A stretch of 64,000 nt of DNA from an uncultured Muribaculaceae bacterium (GTDB taxonomy: Bacteria; Bacteroidota; Bacteroidia; Bacteroidales; Muribaculaceae), in contig CAJUKZ010000002.1 of the NCBI GenBank assembly GCA_910586995.1, forward strand, positions 372,001 through 436,000, read 5' to 3'. Below the pieces are notes generated by a model, which did not search any database, was not told the DNA's origin, and saw only the letters and a program-made list of their open reading frames with translations. Of this stretch, positions 27,382-36,739 are shown one piece after another (the stretch's first letter is position 1; each line of letters begins with the position of its first letter). The position numbers and the translations under genes were made by a program.

Positions 27382-28928
27382 TGTATATGCACGACCCGAT
27401 TCAATCCAAACAGAGCAAGGCTATAGCCTTGCTCTCAGTATTATCCCTTACCGGACAAGCTGCCGCAGCGGCAGAAAGCAAGCCCAACGTAGTATATATA
27501 ATGTGCGACGACATGGGCTATGGCGATCTCGGCTGCTACGGACAGAAGTATATCAGCACACCTAACATAGACTCCTTAGCCTCAAACGGCATACTGTTCA
27601 CACAGGCATACGCAGGATCGCCGGTAAGCGCCCCATCGCGTGCATCGCTGATGACAGGCCAACACTCCGGCCACGGCCATGTGCGCGGCAACAGGGAATA
27701 TTGGCCGCAGTCCGACACCATAATGTACGGAGCTAACGCCGACTATTCGGTAGTGGGCCAGGAACCATACGACCCCGGTCATATCATACTGACCGAATAT
27801 ATGAAACGCCACGGCTACTCGACCGGCATGTTCGGAAAATGGGCAGGCGGCTACGAAGGCTCTGTATCTACTCCCGACAAACGCGGTGTGGACGAATTCT
27901 TCGGATACATATGCCAGTTTCAGGCTCATCTCTACTATCCCAATTTTCTCAACCGCTACAGCAAACTGCAAGGCGATACCGCTGTAGTGCGTGTTGTGCT
28001 TGAAGACAACATAGACCATCCCATGTTCGGCGACGAATACCGCAATCGCACACAGTATTCAGGCGACATGATCCATAGGGCCGCGTTGGAATGGATAGAC
28101 CGTCAGGATAGTTCAACACCATTTTTCGGACTGCTGACCTACACACTGCCACATGCCGAACTCGCGCAGCCGGCCGATTCCATCACCGAAAGCTACAAGA
28201 AACAATTTTTCGAGGACAAGACATGGGGCGGTCAGGAAGGCAGCAGATACAACCCCGTAGAGCACACTCACGCGCAATTCGCAGCCATGATAACTCGTCT
28301 CGACGCATATGTTGGGGAGATTGTAGCCAAACTTAAAGAAAAAGGTCTGTACGATAACACCATATTAGTATTCACGAGCGACAACGGTCCTCACGAGGAA
28401 GGAGGCGCAGACCCGGAGTTCTTCGGACGCGACGGCAAACTCCGCGGACTCAAACGCCAATGCCATGAAGGAGGCATACGCATCCCTTACATCGTAAGTT
28501 GGCCCGGAGTAGCAAAACCGGGACAAGTGAGCGACCATCAGCTTGCATTCTACGATGTCATGCCTACAATGGCCGAACTCATCGGCGACAGTTCCTTTCC
28601 TGAAGCTTACGTGAACCGCAGCATTCCCGGCGACGGATTTGACGGCATCTCTTTCGCCCCTACTCTTAAGGGACACACAGACATGCAGCGGAAACACGAC
28701 TTTCTCTACTGGGAATTTCACGAGACCGATCAGATAGGACTCAGGACCGGTGATTGGAAACTTGTGGTAAAGTCCGGAAAACCATATCTCTACAACCTGT
28801 CGACCGACATACACGAAGACAACGATGTGGCCGGCGATAACCCTGAAATAGTGCGAACAATGATCGGAATCATACACCGGGAACACCGCGATAATCCTCT
28901 TTTTCCGGTGACACTGCCCCGGCTTTGA
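27381..28928 (+). CDS. Secreted S1-type sulfatase
   Basis: A 515-residue protein. A signal peptide occupies about residues 12-32 (AIALLSVLSLTGQAAAAA). The sulfatase metal site opens as NVVYIMCDDMGYGDLGC. The active-site motif is SAPSRASLMTG with Ser83, so formylglycine would be made from Ser rather than Cys and needs an anSME-type maturase, not seen in this window. Further metal-site segments are 'GKWAGG', 'FTSDNGPHEEGG' and 'GLKRQCHEGGIRIP'. Closest in style to arylsulfatase A-like enzymes. The substrate, plausibly a host or algal sulfated glycan, cannot be read from sequence. Coupled to tnaA by a one-base overlap. Confidence 0.92.
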   Translation: MYMHDPIQSKQSKAIALLSVLSLTGQAAAAAESKPNVVYIMCDDMGYGDLGCYGQKYISTPNIDSLASNGILFTQAYAGSPVSAPSRASLMTGQHSGHGHVRGNREYWPQSDTIMYGANADYSVVGQEPYDPGHIILTEYMKRHGYSTGMFGKWAGGYEGSVSTPDKRGVDEFFGYICQFQAHLYYPNFLNRYSKLQGDTAVVRVVLEDNIDHPMFGDEYRNRTQYSGDMIHRAALEWIDRQDSSTPFFGLLTYTLPHAELAQPADSITESYKKQFFEDKTWGGQEGSRYNPVEHTHAQFAAMITRLDAYVGEIVAKLKEKGLYDNTILVFTSDNGPHEEGGADPEFFGRDGKLRGLKRQCHEGGIRIPYIVSWPGVAKPGQVSDHQLAFYDVMPTMAELIGDSSFPEAYVNRSIPGDGFDGISFAPTLKGHTDMQRKHDFLYWEFHETDQIGLRTGDWKLVVKSGKPYLYNLSTDIHEDNDVAGDNPEIVRTMIGIIHREHRDNPLFPVTLPRL

Positions 28929-28962
28929 TCCGAATGACATACATAGTGTATAAAATAATGAG

Positions 28963-28970
28963 TATATTTG
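28963..28970 (+). promoter_or_regulatory. -7 element abutting the ABC-F start
   Basis: TATATTTG ends only 4 nt before the ATG at 28975, so the transcript would have essentially no leader. No good -33 element is visible. Confidence 0.45.
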
Positions 28971-28974
28971 CAGC

Positions 28975-30855
28975 ATGATTTATCTGCAAGTAGAAAACCT
29001 CACCAAAAGCGTCGGCGACCGTATTCTGTTCGCCGACGTCACTTTTGGAGTCAATGAAGGCGACAAAATCGGTATCATCGCTAAAAACGGTACAGGCAAG
29101 ACCACGATGCTCGGCATCATCGCCGGTCATGACGAACCAGACAGCGGCACAGTCACTTTCCACAACGATATACGCGTGGGATACCTGGCTCAGACACCTT
29201 ATCTTGACCCCAGCCTGAGTGTGGCACGCGCCTGCATGAATGCCGACACAGAAGCTACACGCACCATTGCCGCATACGAAGAAATCATTGGACGACATGA
29301 CGCATCATCTGCAGAACTCGATGCTGCAATGCAGGCTATGGACGCTGCCGGTGCATGGGACTATGAAGAACGCCTGAGACAAATGCTGTCGAGACTCGGC
29401 ATTACAGACCTGTCGCAACCCGTGTCGCAACTTTCCGGCGGCCAACGCAAAAGAGTCGCCCTCGCACGCATCCTGCTCGACGAACCGCAGATGCTGATAC
29501 TCGACGAGCCAACCAACCATCTCGACATCGACGTGATCGAATGGCTCGAAGGATACCTGCGCAGAAGCCGTGTTTCCCTGCTTATGGTCACGCACGACAG
29601 ATATTTCCTCGACCGTGTATGCAACCGCATAATAGAAATCGACCGCGAGAGCATATACACCTACGACGGCAATTTCAACTACTATCTGCGCCGACGTCAG
29701 GAACGCATAGAAGCTATGGCTGCAGAACTTGCAAAGGTGCGAAACACACTGCGCAAGGAGCAGGAATGGATGAACCGTCAGCCTCAGGCACGCGCCGGGA
29801 AAGCCAAATACAGGATCGACGCATTCCATGACCTAAAGGAGCGCTCGCGTGTCAACCTCAACGAACGGCAGGTGAACCTTGGCGTGGAATCCACCTACAT
29901 AGGCTCAAAGATATTCGAAGCCGAACACGTGTGCAAAAGTTTCGGCGACAAAAAGATACTCGACGACTTCAGCTATATATTCGCTCGCCGGGAGAAACTT
30001 GGCATAATAGGCAGCAACGGTGTGGGAAAATCCACATTCATAAAACTGCTGCAAGGCATACTTCCGGCCGACAGCGGAGAATGGAATGTGGGCGAGACCG
30101 TGCGGTTCGGTTACTATTCGCAGGACGGACTCGCTCCATGCCCGGGCAAGAAAGTGATCGACGTGATCACAGACATTGCCGAAGATGTGGTGGTGAACGA
30201 CAAGCTGCACTATTCTCCCATGCAGTTCCTGCAGCACTTCCTGTTCACCCCCGCCGACCAACAGAAGTATGTCGACAATCTCAGCGGAGGAGAACGCTGC
30301 CGACTGCATCTCGCATCCGTGCTGATGAGATCGCCGAACTTCCTTATCCTCGACGAACCCACCAACGACCTCGACATCGTGACCCTGGGCATACTGGAGG
30401 AATATCTGGTCAACTTCTCAGGATGCGTGATCGTAATATCCCACGACCGATATTTTCTTGACAATATCGTGGATCATCTGTTTGTGATGCAGGGCAACGG
30501 CGTGATCAAGGACTTCCCCGGAAACTATTCGGACTACCGCGCATGGATAGAAGAAAACACCGGAGGTGACTGCGACGCAAAGAAAAATAACTCTGCCACA
30601 CAAGAAAAGCAGAAACAGAAGCCGAAGACAGAAAAACCTAACAAGATGACATTTGCCGAGCGGCGCGAATTCGAATCGCTCGAAAAAGAAATAGAAGCAC
30701 TTACGGAAGAAAAGCAACAGCTCGACAGACTGTTTGCAGGAGAAACCGACGGCAAAGTGTCTGACATAGCCGACGCATCGGCACGCTACAGCGCCATTAT
30801 CAACGAACTCGATGAAAAAGAACTGAGGTGGCTCGAACTGAGCGAGAAACAATGA
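28975..30855 (+). CDS. ABC-F family ATPase (Uup-like)
   Basis: A 626-residue soluble protein with two ABC domains and no membrane segments. Walker A motifs are AKNGTGKTTM (about 39-48) and GSNGVGKSTF (about 343-352). The signatures are LSGGQRKRVALAR and LSGGERCRLHLA, each followed by a Walker B ending LDEPTN. The linker between the domains (about 245-305) is charged and helical. The C-terminal 90 residues form a Lys/Glu-rich coiled coil, the mark of the Uup subgroup, which in E. coli is linked to DNA branch handling and ribosome function. Antibiotic-resistance ABC-F proteins usually lack this tail, so a housekeeping role is more likely. Confidence 0.92.
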   Translation: MIYLQVENLTKSVGDRILFADVTFGVNEGDKIGIIAKNGTGKTTMLGIIAGHDEPDSGTVTFHNDIRVGYLAQTPYLDPSLSVARACMNADTEATRTIAAYEEIIGRHDASSAELDAAMQAMDAAGAWDYEERLRQMLSRLGITDLSQPVSQLSGGQRKRVALARILLDEPQMLILDEPTNHLDIDVIEWLEGYLRRSRVSLLMVTHDRYFLDRVCNRIIEIDRESIYTYDGNFNYYLRRRQERIEAMAAELAKVRNTLRKEQEWMNRQPQARAGKAKYRIDAFHDLKERSRVNLNERQVNLGVESTYIGSKIFEAEHVCKSFGDKKILDDFSYIFARREKLGIIGSNGVGKSTFIKLLQGILPADSGEWNVGETVRFGYYSQDGLAPCPGKKVIDVITDIAEDVVVNDKLHYSPMQFLQHFLFTPADQQKYVDNLSGGERCRLHLASVLMRSPNFLILDEPTNDLDIVTLGILEEYLVNFSGCVIVISHDRYFLDNIVDHLFVMQGNGVIKDFPGNYSDYRAWIEENTGGDCDAKKNNSATQEKQKQKPKTEKPNKMTFAERREFESLEKEIEALTEEKQQLDRLFAGETDGKVSDIADASARYSAIINELDEKELRWLELSEKQ

Positions 30856-30983
30856 GCGCCATCAACGGCTTGTTTTCAATGACCTCTTAAAAAGTTCTAA
30901 GATTCCGCCGCACACAGTACTTTTGTTAGGCAAGTTGACGAATTTTACGTAAATTCGCCAAGTATTTCAATACAGAACCCGAC

Positions 30984-32162
30984 ATGACACATCTACATAA
31001 CACGGATACAGAAGTTTCATTCGCCGACATAGCCCCCTATTCAGATGCCGAATTCAACGGCAAGATGGCTACGCTGGTGAAAGAACCGGGCTTCGAGCAT
31101 GCTGTACGTTATGCCATGCCCGATGTGGATTATCCTGCTTTTGTCGAAAGAGTGCTCACCATACACAGCCAGAATGATTTTCAGGTACAGATAATGTGGC
31201 CATTCCTCGAGATGCTTGCCAGCAAGACAACCGACGGCATCACATGCGGAGGTCTCTGCAACATTGATCCTGAACAAAAATATACTTTCATAACCAACCA
31301 CCGCGACATAGTACTCGACGCATCTTTCCTAAACCTGTGCATGCTGCGCGAGAAGATGACGACCACTGAGATCGCAATTGGCAACAACCTGCTTATATAC
31401 GACTGGATCGCTGATCTGGTGAAGCTCAACAAAAGCTTCATCGTAAAACGCGACGTGCGTATGATCGAGGCCCTGAAGGCGGCACGCCAGCTTTCAGCCT
31501 ACATACACCATGCCATAGTGGAGAAGCATCAAAGCGTATGGATTGCGCAACGCGAAGGCCGCGCCAAAGATTCCAACGACGTGACCCAGGAGAGCCTGAT
31601 AAAGATGCTGGCACTCGGCGGAGACGGCTCTACGATGGAGAATCTTGTGGAAGTGAACCTTCTTCCATCGGCCATATCGTATGAATATGACCCGAATGAT
31701 TACCTCAAGGCCCGCGAATTCCTGATGCGCCGCCGCGATCCTGCTTTCCACAAATCGGAACACGACGACTTACTCGCAATGGAGACAGGCCTGATAAAGC
31801 CCAAAGGAAGAGTTCATGTAGAAATCGGAAAGCCTATATCCGACGACATAAAAGCCTTGGACACAGAGGACAAAAACGAATTGGTGAAAGGTGTGTGCCA
31901 TCTTGTAGACTCAGGCATTCACCGTGGATACAGAATATACCCCATCAACTACATTGCTTTCGACCAACTTGAAAGCGGACACCGATTCGCCGGCATGTAT
32001 ACAGCGGAGGATCTCGACAAGACCAACGCATACATTGACTCACGGCTTGGCAAGGTCGAGGAGCTTATCCACGATATCAATACGGAAGAAATGGAATATA
32101 TGCGGCAGACAATACTCGGTATGTACGCCAATCCTCTGAAAAACAAACTCAGAACAGTCTGA
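30984..32162 (+). CDS. 1-acylglycerol-3-phosphate acyltransferase-like protein
   Basis: A 392-residue protein with a PlsC/GPAT-type acyltransferase core: TNHRDIVLDASFLN (catalytic His near residue 104) and WIAQREGRAKDS, the acyltransferase Gly/Arg motif region. The flanking N-terminal 90 and C-terminal 180 residues are extra to the minimal PlsC fold and typical of the longer Bacteroidetes form. It should acylate lysophosphatidic acid or a related phospholipid precursor at the inner membrane. It starts a tightly spaced run with the metallophosphoesterase 25 bp downstream. Confidence 0.82.
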   Translation: MTHLHNTDTEVSFADIAPYSDAEFNGKMATLVKEPGFEHAVRYAMPDVDYPAFVERVLTIHSQNDFQVQIMWPFLEMLASKTTDGITCGGLCNIDPEQKYTFITNHRDIVLDASFLNLCMLREKMTTTEIAIGNNLLIYDWIADLVKLNKSFIVKRDVRMIEALKAARQLSAYIHHAIVEKHQSVWIAQREGRAKDSNDVTQESLIKMLALGGDGSTMENLVEVNLLPSAISYEYDPNDYLKAREFLMRRRDPAFHKSEHDDLLAMETGLIKPKGRVHVEIGKPISDDIKALDTEDKNELVKGVCHLVDSGIHRGYRIYPINYIAFDQLESGHRFAGMYTAEDLDKTNAYIDSRLGKVEELIHDINTEEMEYMRQTILGMYANPLKNKLRTV

Positions 32163-32187
32163 GCCACTATCCAAAACATAACACCGT

Positions 32188-33417
32188 ATGCGACTCCCGA
32201 TACTGCCGGTTTTATTAATCATAGTAGTCGGTGCTCTGATAGATCTATATATCTACAGACGCATACCGCGCGAAGCCGTGGTGGCGCGCACACGTCTGCG
32301 TTGGCGCTCAGTCCAGTTTGCATCAGGAATGTTCTTCGCCGTGATGCTCGCTGCGGCACTGTGCCTGCCGCGAAAGAGCGGCACAGATGCCATGCTGATC
32401 TCTGTGATGTGGCTCCTGTTCACGTACTTCAGCGTATATGCCGGAAAACTCGTCTTCATCATAACCGACTTCATAGGAGGATTACCAAAGGCTTTCAGAA
32501 AACCAAGGATAAAAGCGCTTACATATGCTGGAGCGACTCTTGGGATCATTGTATTTGCATTGATGTGGTGGGGAGCATTGATCAATCGTTTCCGTACCGA
32601 CATACGCGAAGTGGACATAGAGATCCCCGATCTTCCAACCGCTTTCGATGGCTATCGCATAGTACAGGTATCCGACATGCACGTAGGCACATATGGAGCG
32701 GATACGACTTTCCTTCACAAGCTCGTAAGTGAAGTAAACGCTCTGCATCCCGACCTCATAGTCTTCACAGGTGATATTGTGAACAGACATACTGCCGAAC
32801 TTCTGCCTCATACCACAACACTGTCGGGGCTGAAAGCTCCCGACGGAGTCATATCCATTCTGGGAAACCACGACTACGGAGACTATGCAACATGGACCAA
32901 CGAGGCCGAAAAACTACGTGACCGCGAACTGCTATACTCATTGCAGAAAGACATGGGATGGAAATTGCTGAGAAACGAAACAGAATGGCTCAAGCGAGGC
33001 AACGACTCGTTAGCAATAATAGGTGTGGAGAATATAGGCGAACCACCATTCAGTGTCTATGGCGACCTCAAGGCTTCATACAGCGGCGATCTTGACGACA
33101 GTAACGCAAAAATCCTGCTCTCGCACAATCCGATGCATTGGGCCAACGACATAGCCGGAAACGAAGCCTGCAATATTGCACTCACACTGTCGGGACATAC
33201 ACACGCTATGCAGATCGAACTTTTCGGAATATCGCCGGCAGCATGGCGCTACGAGACCTGGGGTGGACTGTATACCGACAGCTTAGGTCATAACCTGTAC
33301 GTGAATATAGGGACTGGAACCGTAGGCGCACCAATGCGCATAGGTGCTACTCCGGAAATAACGCTGTTCACACTTAAAGGCCGCAACCATACAACTTCAG
33401 AAGCGACACAACAATGA
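32188..33417 (+). CDS. Membrane-anchored metallophosphoesterase (YkuE-like)
   Basis: A 409-residue protein with four hydrophobic segments in the first 135 residues, then a calcineurin-type phosphoesterase domain. The metal-binding motifs appear in order: QVSDMHVGT, FTGDIVN, GNHDYGD, LLSHNP and SGHTHAMQ. This is the full set for a dinuclear metal centre. The catalytic domain should sit outside the cytoplasmic face of the membrane; relatives act on UDP-diacylglucosamine or other lipid phosphates. The stop overlaps the tex start as ATGA. Confidence 0.9.
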   Translation: MRLPILPVLLIIVVGALIDLYIYRRIPREAVVARTRLRWRSVQFASGMFFAVMLAAALCLPRKSGTDAMLISVMWLLFTYFSVYAGKLVFIITDFIGGLPKAFRKPRIKALTYAGATLGIIVFALMWWGALINRFRTDIREVDIEIPDLPTAFDGYRIVQVSDMHVGTYGADTTFLHKLVSEVNALHPDLIVFTGDIVNRHTAELLPHTTTLSGLKAPDGVISILGNHDYGDYATWTNEAEKLRDRELLYSLQKDMGWKLLRNETEWLKRGNDSLAIIGVENIGEPPFSVYGDLKASYSGDLDDSNAKILLSHNPMHWANDIAGNEACNIALTLSGHTHAMQIELFGISPAAWRYETWGGLYTDSLGHNLYVNIGTGTVGAPMRIGATPEITLFTLKGRNHTTSEATQQ

Positions 33418-35561
33418 CCCCTCGACATACTCTCGCCGAATCAGTGGCACTAACCACTTCCCTACCCCTGCGCGGAGTGGCGGCCACCATATCTCTGCTC
33501 GACGAAGGAGCTACCATACCCTTTATAAGCCGCTATAGAAAAGAGGCCACAGGCGAACTCGACGAAGTCCAGATTGCCCATATCGCAAAAGAAACTTCGC
33601 GGTTGCGTGAACTTGAGAAACGACGCGAATACGTATTGTCGACCATAGAGGCTTCCGGAAAACTAACGCCTGACCTGAAAAATCAGATCGAGACAACACT
33701 CGATGCAACAGAACTTGAGGATCTTTTCGCTCCATTTCGTCCAAAAAAGCGCACTCGCGCTGCAATAGCCCGGGAGCGCGGTCTCGAACCTCTTGCCGCA
33801 ATGATAATGTCGGGACGATGCTCAGATGCCGTGCGGGCTTCAAAACGCTTTATCAATAAAGACGTTCCCGACAGCGAATCAGCCATAGCCGGTGCTAAGG
33901 ACATAATGGCAGAATGGATCAGTGACAATGCCCGCGTGCGTGGAAGACTCAGGAAAATATTTTCACGCACAACACGCATAGAGTCTCAGATATCCAAAGG
34001 TAAAGAACAAGAGGCTTCCAATTATGCCAACTACAACGGATTCTCAAGGCCACTCGGCTCTCTGCCTTCACACAACTATCTGGCGATACGACGTGGCGAG
34101 CGCGAAGGTCTGCTGAAAGTGACACTCGATCCGGACAACGTAAAAGCCCTTGACGAGTTGAACAGAATTGCCGTCAGACGAGATGCCACCGACGAATGCG
34201 CGAGCCTCATAGGTGAAGCTGCCGCTGACAGCTACCGGAGGCTTATCCGTCCGGGCCTCGAGACAGAGATGCATGCATCAGCCAAAGCACGCGCCGATTC
34301 AGAGGCTATAGCTCTGTTCGGTTCAAACCTCGAGCAACTTCTGCTCACCCCTCCGCTTAGCCGCAAAAGAATACTCGCCATCGATCCGGGATACCGCACC
34401 GGATGCAAGGTCGTCTGCCTTGATCAACAAGGCAATCTATTGCATCATGATGTGATATACCCGGTCCCTCCACGCAACGACATATCCGGCTCAGAGTCGA
34501 AAATCAAGTCGCTTGTATCCAGATATGAAATAGACGCCATAGCCATAGGCAACGGCACTGCCGGGCGCGAGACAGAGACATTCATCCGCAGTATAGGACT
34601 GCCTGACGGCATAAGCATACACAGTGTCAACGAAAGCGGCGCATCCATATATTCAGCCTCAGCCATTGCCAGGGAAGAACTGCCGGACCAGGATGTGACA
34701 GTACGTGGTGCTGTGTCGATAGGCAGACGTCTTCTCGATCCTTTGGCCGAATTGGTGAAGATAGATCCGCAGAGCATAGGTGTCGGACAATACCAGCACG
34801 ATGTGGACCAGACAGCCCTGCGCGAAGCCCTTGATTTCACTGTATCCTCCTGTGTCAACCGTGTAGGTGTAAATCTCAATACTGCTTCAGCACGCCTGCT
34901 GTCATATGTGTCCGGTATAGGTCCTGCAACTGCATCAAAAATCGTTGAATACCGGAGAATAAATGGCGATTTCAAATCGCGCTCCGACCTGAAGAAAGTG
35001 CCGCGACTCGGCGACAAGACATACCAGCAGTGTGCAGGGTTCCTGCGCATACCCGAATCCGGCAACACTCTCGACAACACTGCGGTACACCCTCAGGACT
35101 ACAAAATCGTAGAACGCATGGCTAAGGACCTTAACGTCGGTGTCGGTCAGCTCGCAGCCAACAGCGGTCTCATAGACAGCATAGATCTGTCGCGCTATGT
35201 GACAGATGAGCGTGGCCTGCCTACCCTGCGCGACATAATATCCGAACTCCGCAAGCCCGGACGAGATCCGCGCACGGAGAGCGAGCAGTCTACTGTATAT
35301 TCCCCGGACATAAAATCAATTGAAGATGTGCAGCCGGGGATGGAACTTACAGGCACAGTGAACAACATCACTGCATTCGGTGCATTCGTGGATATAGGAA
35401 TCAAGGAAAGCGGACTCGTGCATGTGTCTCAAATGAGCGAGAGATACGTGTCATCTCCGCTCGACGTTGTATGCCTGAACAAGCGGGTCCGTGTAAGGAT
35501 TCTCGACGTGGATCTCAGCCGCAAGCGGATCTCACTGACAATGAAAGGAGTAACCCAATAG
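33414..35561 (+). CDS. tex: Tex-type S1 RNA-binding transcription accessory protein
   Basis: A 715-residue protein of standard Tex length. The N-terminal Tex domain has 'GATIPFISRYRKEATGELDE'. The YqgF-like RNase H fold has 'LAIDPGYRTGCKV'. The 'DPQSIGVGQYQHDVDQ' and 'SCVNRVGVNLNTAS' stretches are family signatures. A helix-hairpin-helix follows, and the C-terminal S1 domain has 'GTVNNITAFGAFVDIG' and 'SGLVHVSQMS'. Tex binds nucleic acid and supports transcription and toxin expression in some pathogens. It overlaps the upstream stop by 4 bp and is followed 4 bp later by the HPPK-like gene. Confidence 0.95.
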   Translation: MTPRHTLAESVALTTSLPLRGVAATISLLDEGATIPFISRYRKEATGELDEVQIAHIAKETSRLRELEKRREYVLSTIEASGKLTPDLKNQIETTLDATELEDLFAPFRPKKRTRAAIARERGLEPLAAMIMSGRCSDAVRASKRFINKDVPDSESAIAGAKDIMAEWISDNARVRGRLRKIFSRTTRIESQISKGKEQEASNYANYNGFSRPLGSLPSHNYLAIRRGEREGLLKVTLDPDNVKALDELNRIAVRRDATDECASLIGEAAADSYRRLIRPGLETEMHASAKARADSEAIALFGSNLEQLLLTPPLSRKRILAIDPGYRTGCKVVCLDQQGNLLHHDVIYPVPPRNDISGSESKIKSLVSRYEIDAIAIGNGTAGRETETFIRSIGLPDGISIHSVNESGASIYSASAIAREELPDQDVTVRGAVSIGRRLLDPLAELVKIDPQSIGVGQYQHDVDQTALREALDFTVSSCVNRVGVNLNTASARLLSYVSGIGPATASKIVEYRRINGDFKSRSDLKKVPRLGDKTYQQCAGFLRIPESGNTLDNTAVHPQDYKIVERMAKDLNVGVGQLAANSGLIDSIDLSRYVTDERGLPTLRDIISELRKPGRDPRTESEQSTVYSPDIKSIEDVQPGMELTGTVNNITAFGAFVDIGIKESGLVHVSQMSERYVSSPLDVVCLNKRVRVRILDVDLSRKRISLTMKGVTQ

Positions 35562-35565
35562 CAGA

Positions 35566-35937
35566 ATGGCACGGCACAGATATACCATCTGCATAGGGTC
35601 CAATACTATGGACACCAACAAGTTTGCCACGGCAGTCACCGAGGTTGCCGCTACGTTGGAATGCCCGAGTAAAAGCTGTATATATACCTCACCAGACGCA
35701 CTCGGTCGGCCTGGTGTGCCTGACTATCTTAATATCGTGATAGAAGGCACAAGCACCCTTCCCCCTGAAGCCCTGAACAGAATATATAAAGAAAAAGAAC
35801 AGGCCTACGGCCAACGCACAGCCCAGCACGTGCCACTCGACATAGATATAGTGATAACCGACGGAGAAATCATAAGGCCCTCCGACTATGAATCCGAACA
35901 CTTCAGGAGAGGATATTCAGAACTTGAAAGAAAGTGA
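35566..35937 (+). CDS. Short HPPK (FolK)-like protein
   Basis: A 123-residue protein resembling 6-hydroxymethyl-7,8-dihydropterin pyrophosphokinase. It has the opening TICIGSNTMD, 'PDYLNIVIEG', and the C-terminal 'HVPLDIDIVITDGEIIRPSDY' in which the DIDI aspartates bind Mg. At about 160 residues normal HPPK is longer; here the catalytic loop region between strand 1 and the C-terminal core is shortened. It may be a diverged kinase or a non-enzymatic relative. It is the last gene of the acyltransferase-tex run. Confidence 0.7.
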   Translation: MARHRYTICIGSNTMDTNKFATAVTEVAATLECPSKSCIYTSPDALGRPGVPDYLNIVIEGTSTLPPEALNRIYKEKEQAYGQRTAQHVPLDIDIVITDGEIIRPSDYESEHFRRGYSELERK

Positions 35938-36033
35938 ATGCTACGAAATCATTACACGCATATTACACTTCCAACACGAGATATAATAGTACAAGTTTTA
36001 TCCCGTGTAATATTACCGTAGTGTTACAAACGC

Positions 36034-36064
36034 TTTGACAATCTTTGTATTATCAATAAATTTG
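36034..36064 (+). promoter_or_regulatory. Promoter of the NlpC/P60-ferredoxin operon
   Basis: -33 TTTG at 36034-36037 and -7 TAAATTTG at 36057-36064, 23 nt start to start. Leader of about 28 nt to 36098. Confidence 0.75.
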
Positions 36065-36097
36065 CGTTAGTGCCTGCCCCAGCAGACACATAGCGAC

Positions 36098-36739
36098 ATG
36101 AAATCATTCATCACATCAGTATCCGTGGCATTACTTGCTCCGGCGATTCTCGTTTCAGCCTCCCGGGATCAGACGGAGGCAGATGGAGACGATGATATCG
36201 TCAGCATTCTCAGCGCGACTTCATCAGGCATGGAAGATGATTTCGACCCCACGACGGCCATGCTCATGACCGACGACGGATTCTCGGAATCTCCACTTTT
36301 CGACCATGAGAAGGTGAATCCGATCCTTGACTTCGCTGCAAGCCATCTCGGCCGACCGTACAGAAGCGGTGGCAAAGGGCCATCGGCTTTCGACTGCTCC
36401 GGATTCACAAGCTACGTATTCAAGAAGTTCGGCTACTCGCTGAATCCATCATCATCCACACAATATACTCAGGGCGAACCCATAGACTTACGCATGGTAA
36501 GACCCGGCGATCTGCTGTTCTTCTCCGGACGCAAGATATCAACAACAAGAGTAGGACATGTGGCAATGGTTGTGGATGTGGACGAATCGACAGGGCGGAT
36601 ACGCTTCATACACGCCGCAAACGGCGGCGGTATAAGGTATGATTCCTATCCCGACGATCCTTACTACAGCAAACGTTTCATAGGAGCGCGGAGAATAATA
36701 ACCCACGACTCCGAAGAAACCCCGGAAGCCGATCTATGA
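36098..36739 (+). CDS. Secreted NlpC/P60 peptidoglycan endopeptidase
   Basis: A 213-residue protein with a signal peptide (about 1-22, ending LVSAS). After an acidic linker the NlpC/P60 domain runs from about 76 to 204. The catalytic triad is Cys100 in FDCSGF, His154 in VGHVAM and a third polar residue, His172 in IHAANGG. It should cleave the D-Glu-gamma-diamino acid bond of peptide stems in the periplasm. The stop overlaps the ferredoxin gene start (ATGA), so the two are coupled, an unexpected partnership. Confidence 0.9.
   Translation: MKSFITSVSVALLAPAILVSASRDQTEADGDDDIVSILSATSSGMEDDFDPTTAMLMTDDGFSESPLFDHEKVNPILDFAASHLGRPYRSGGKGPSAFDCSGFTSYVFKKFGYSLNPSSSTQYTQGEPIDLRMVRPGDLLFFSGRKISTTRVGHVAMVVDVDESTGRIRFIHAANGGGIRYDSYPDDPYYSKRFIGARRIITHDSEETPEADL

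Noticed and set aside
35951..36011. Inverted repeat ATTACACG / CGTGTAAT upstream of the NlpC/P60 gene
   Set aside because: The arms are short, 45 bp apart and not followed by a T-run; it may be chance in AT-rich DNA.
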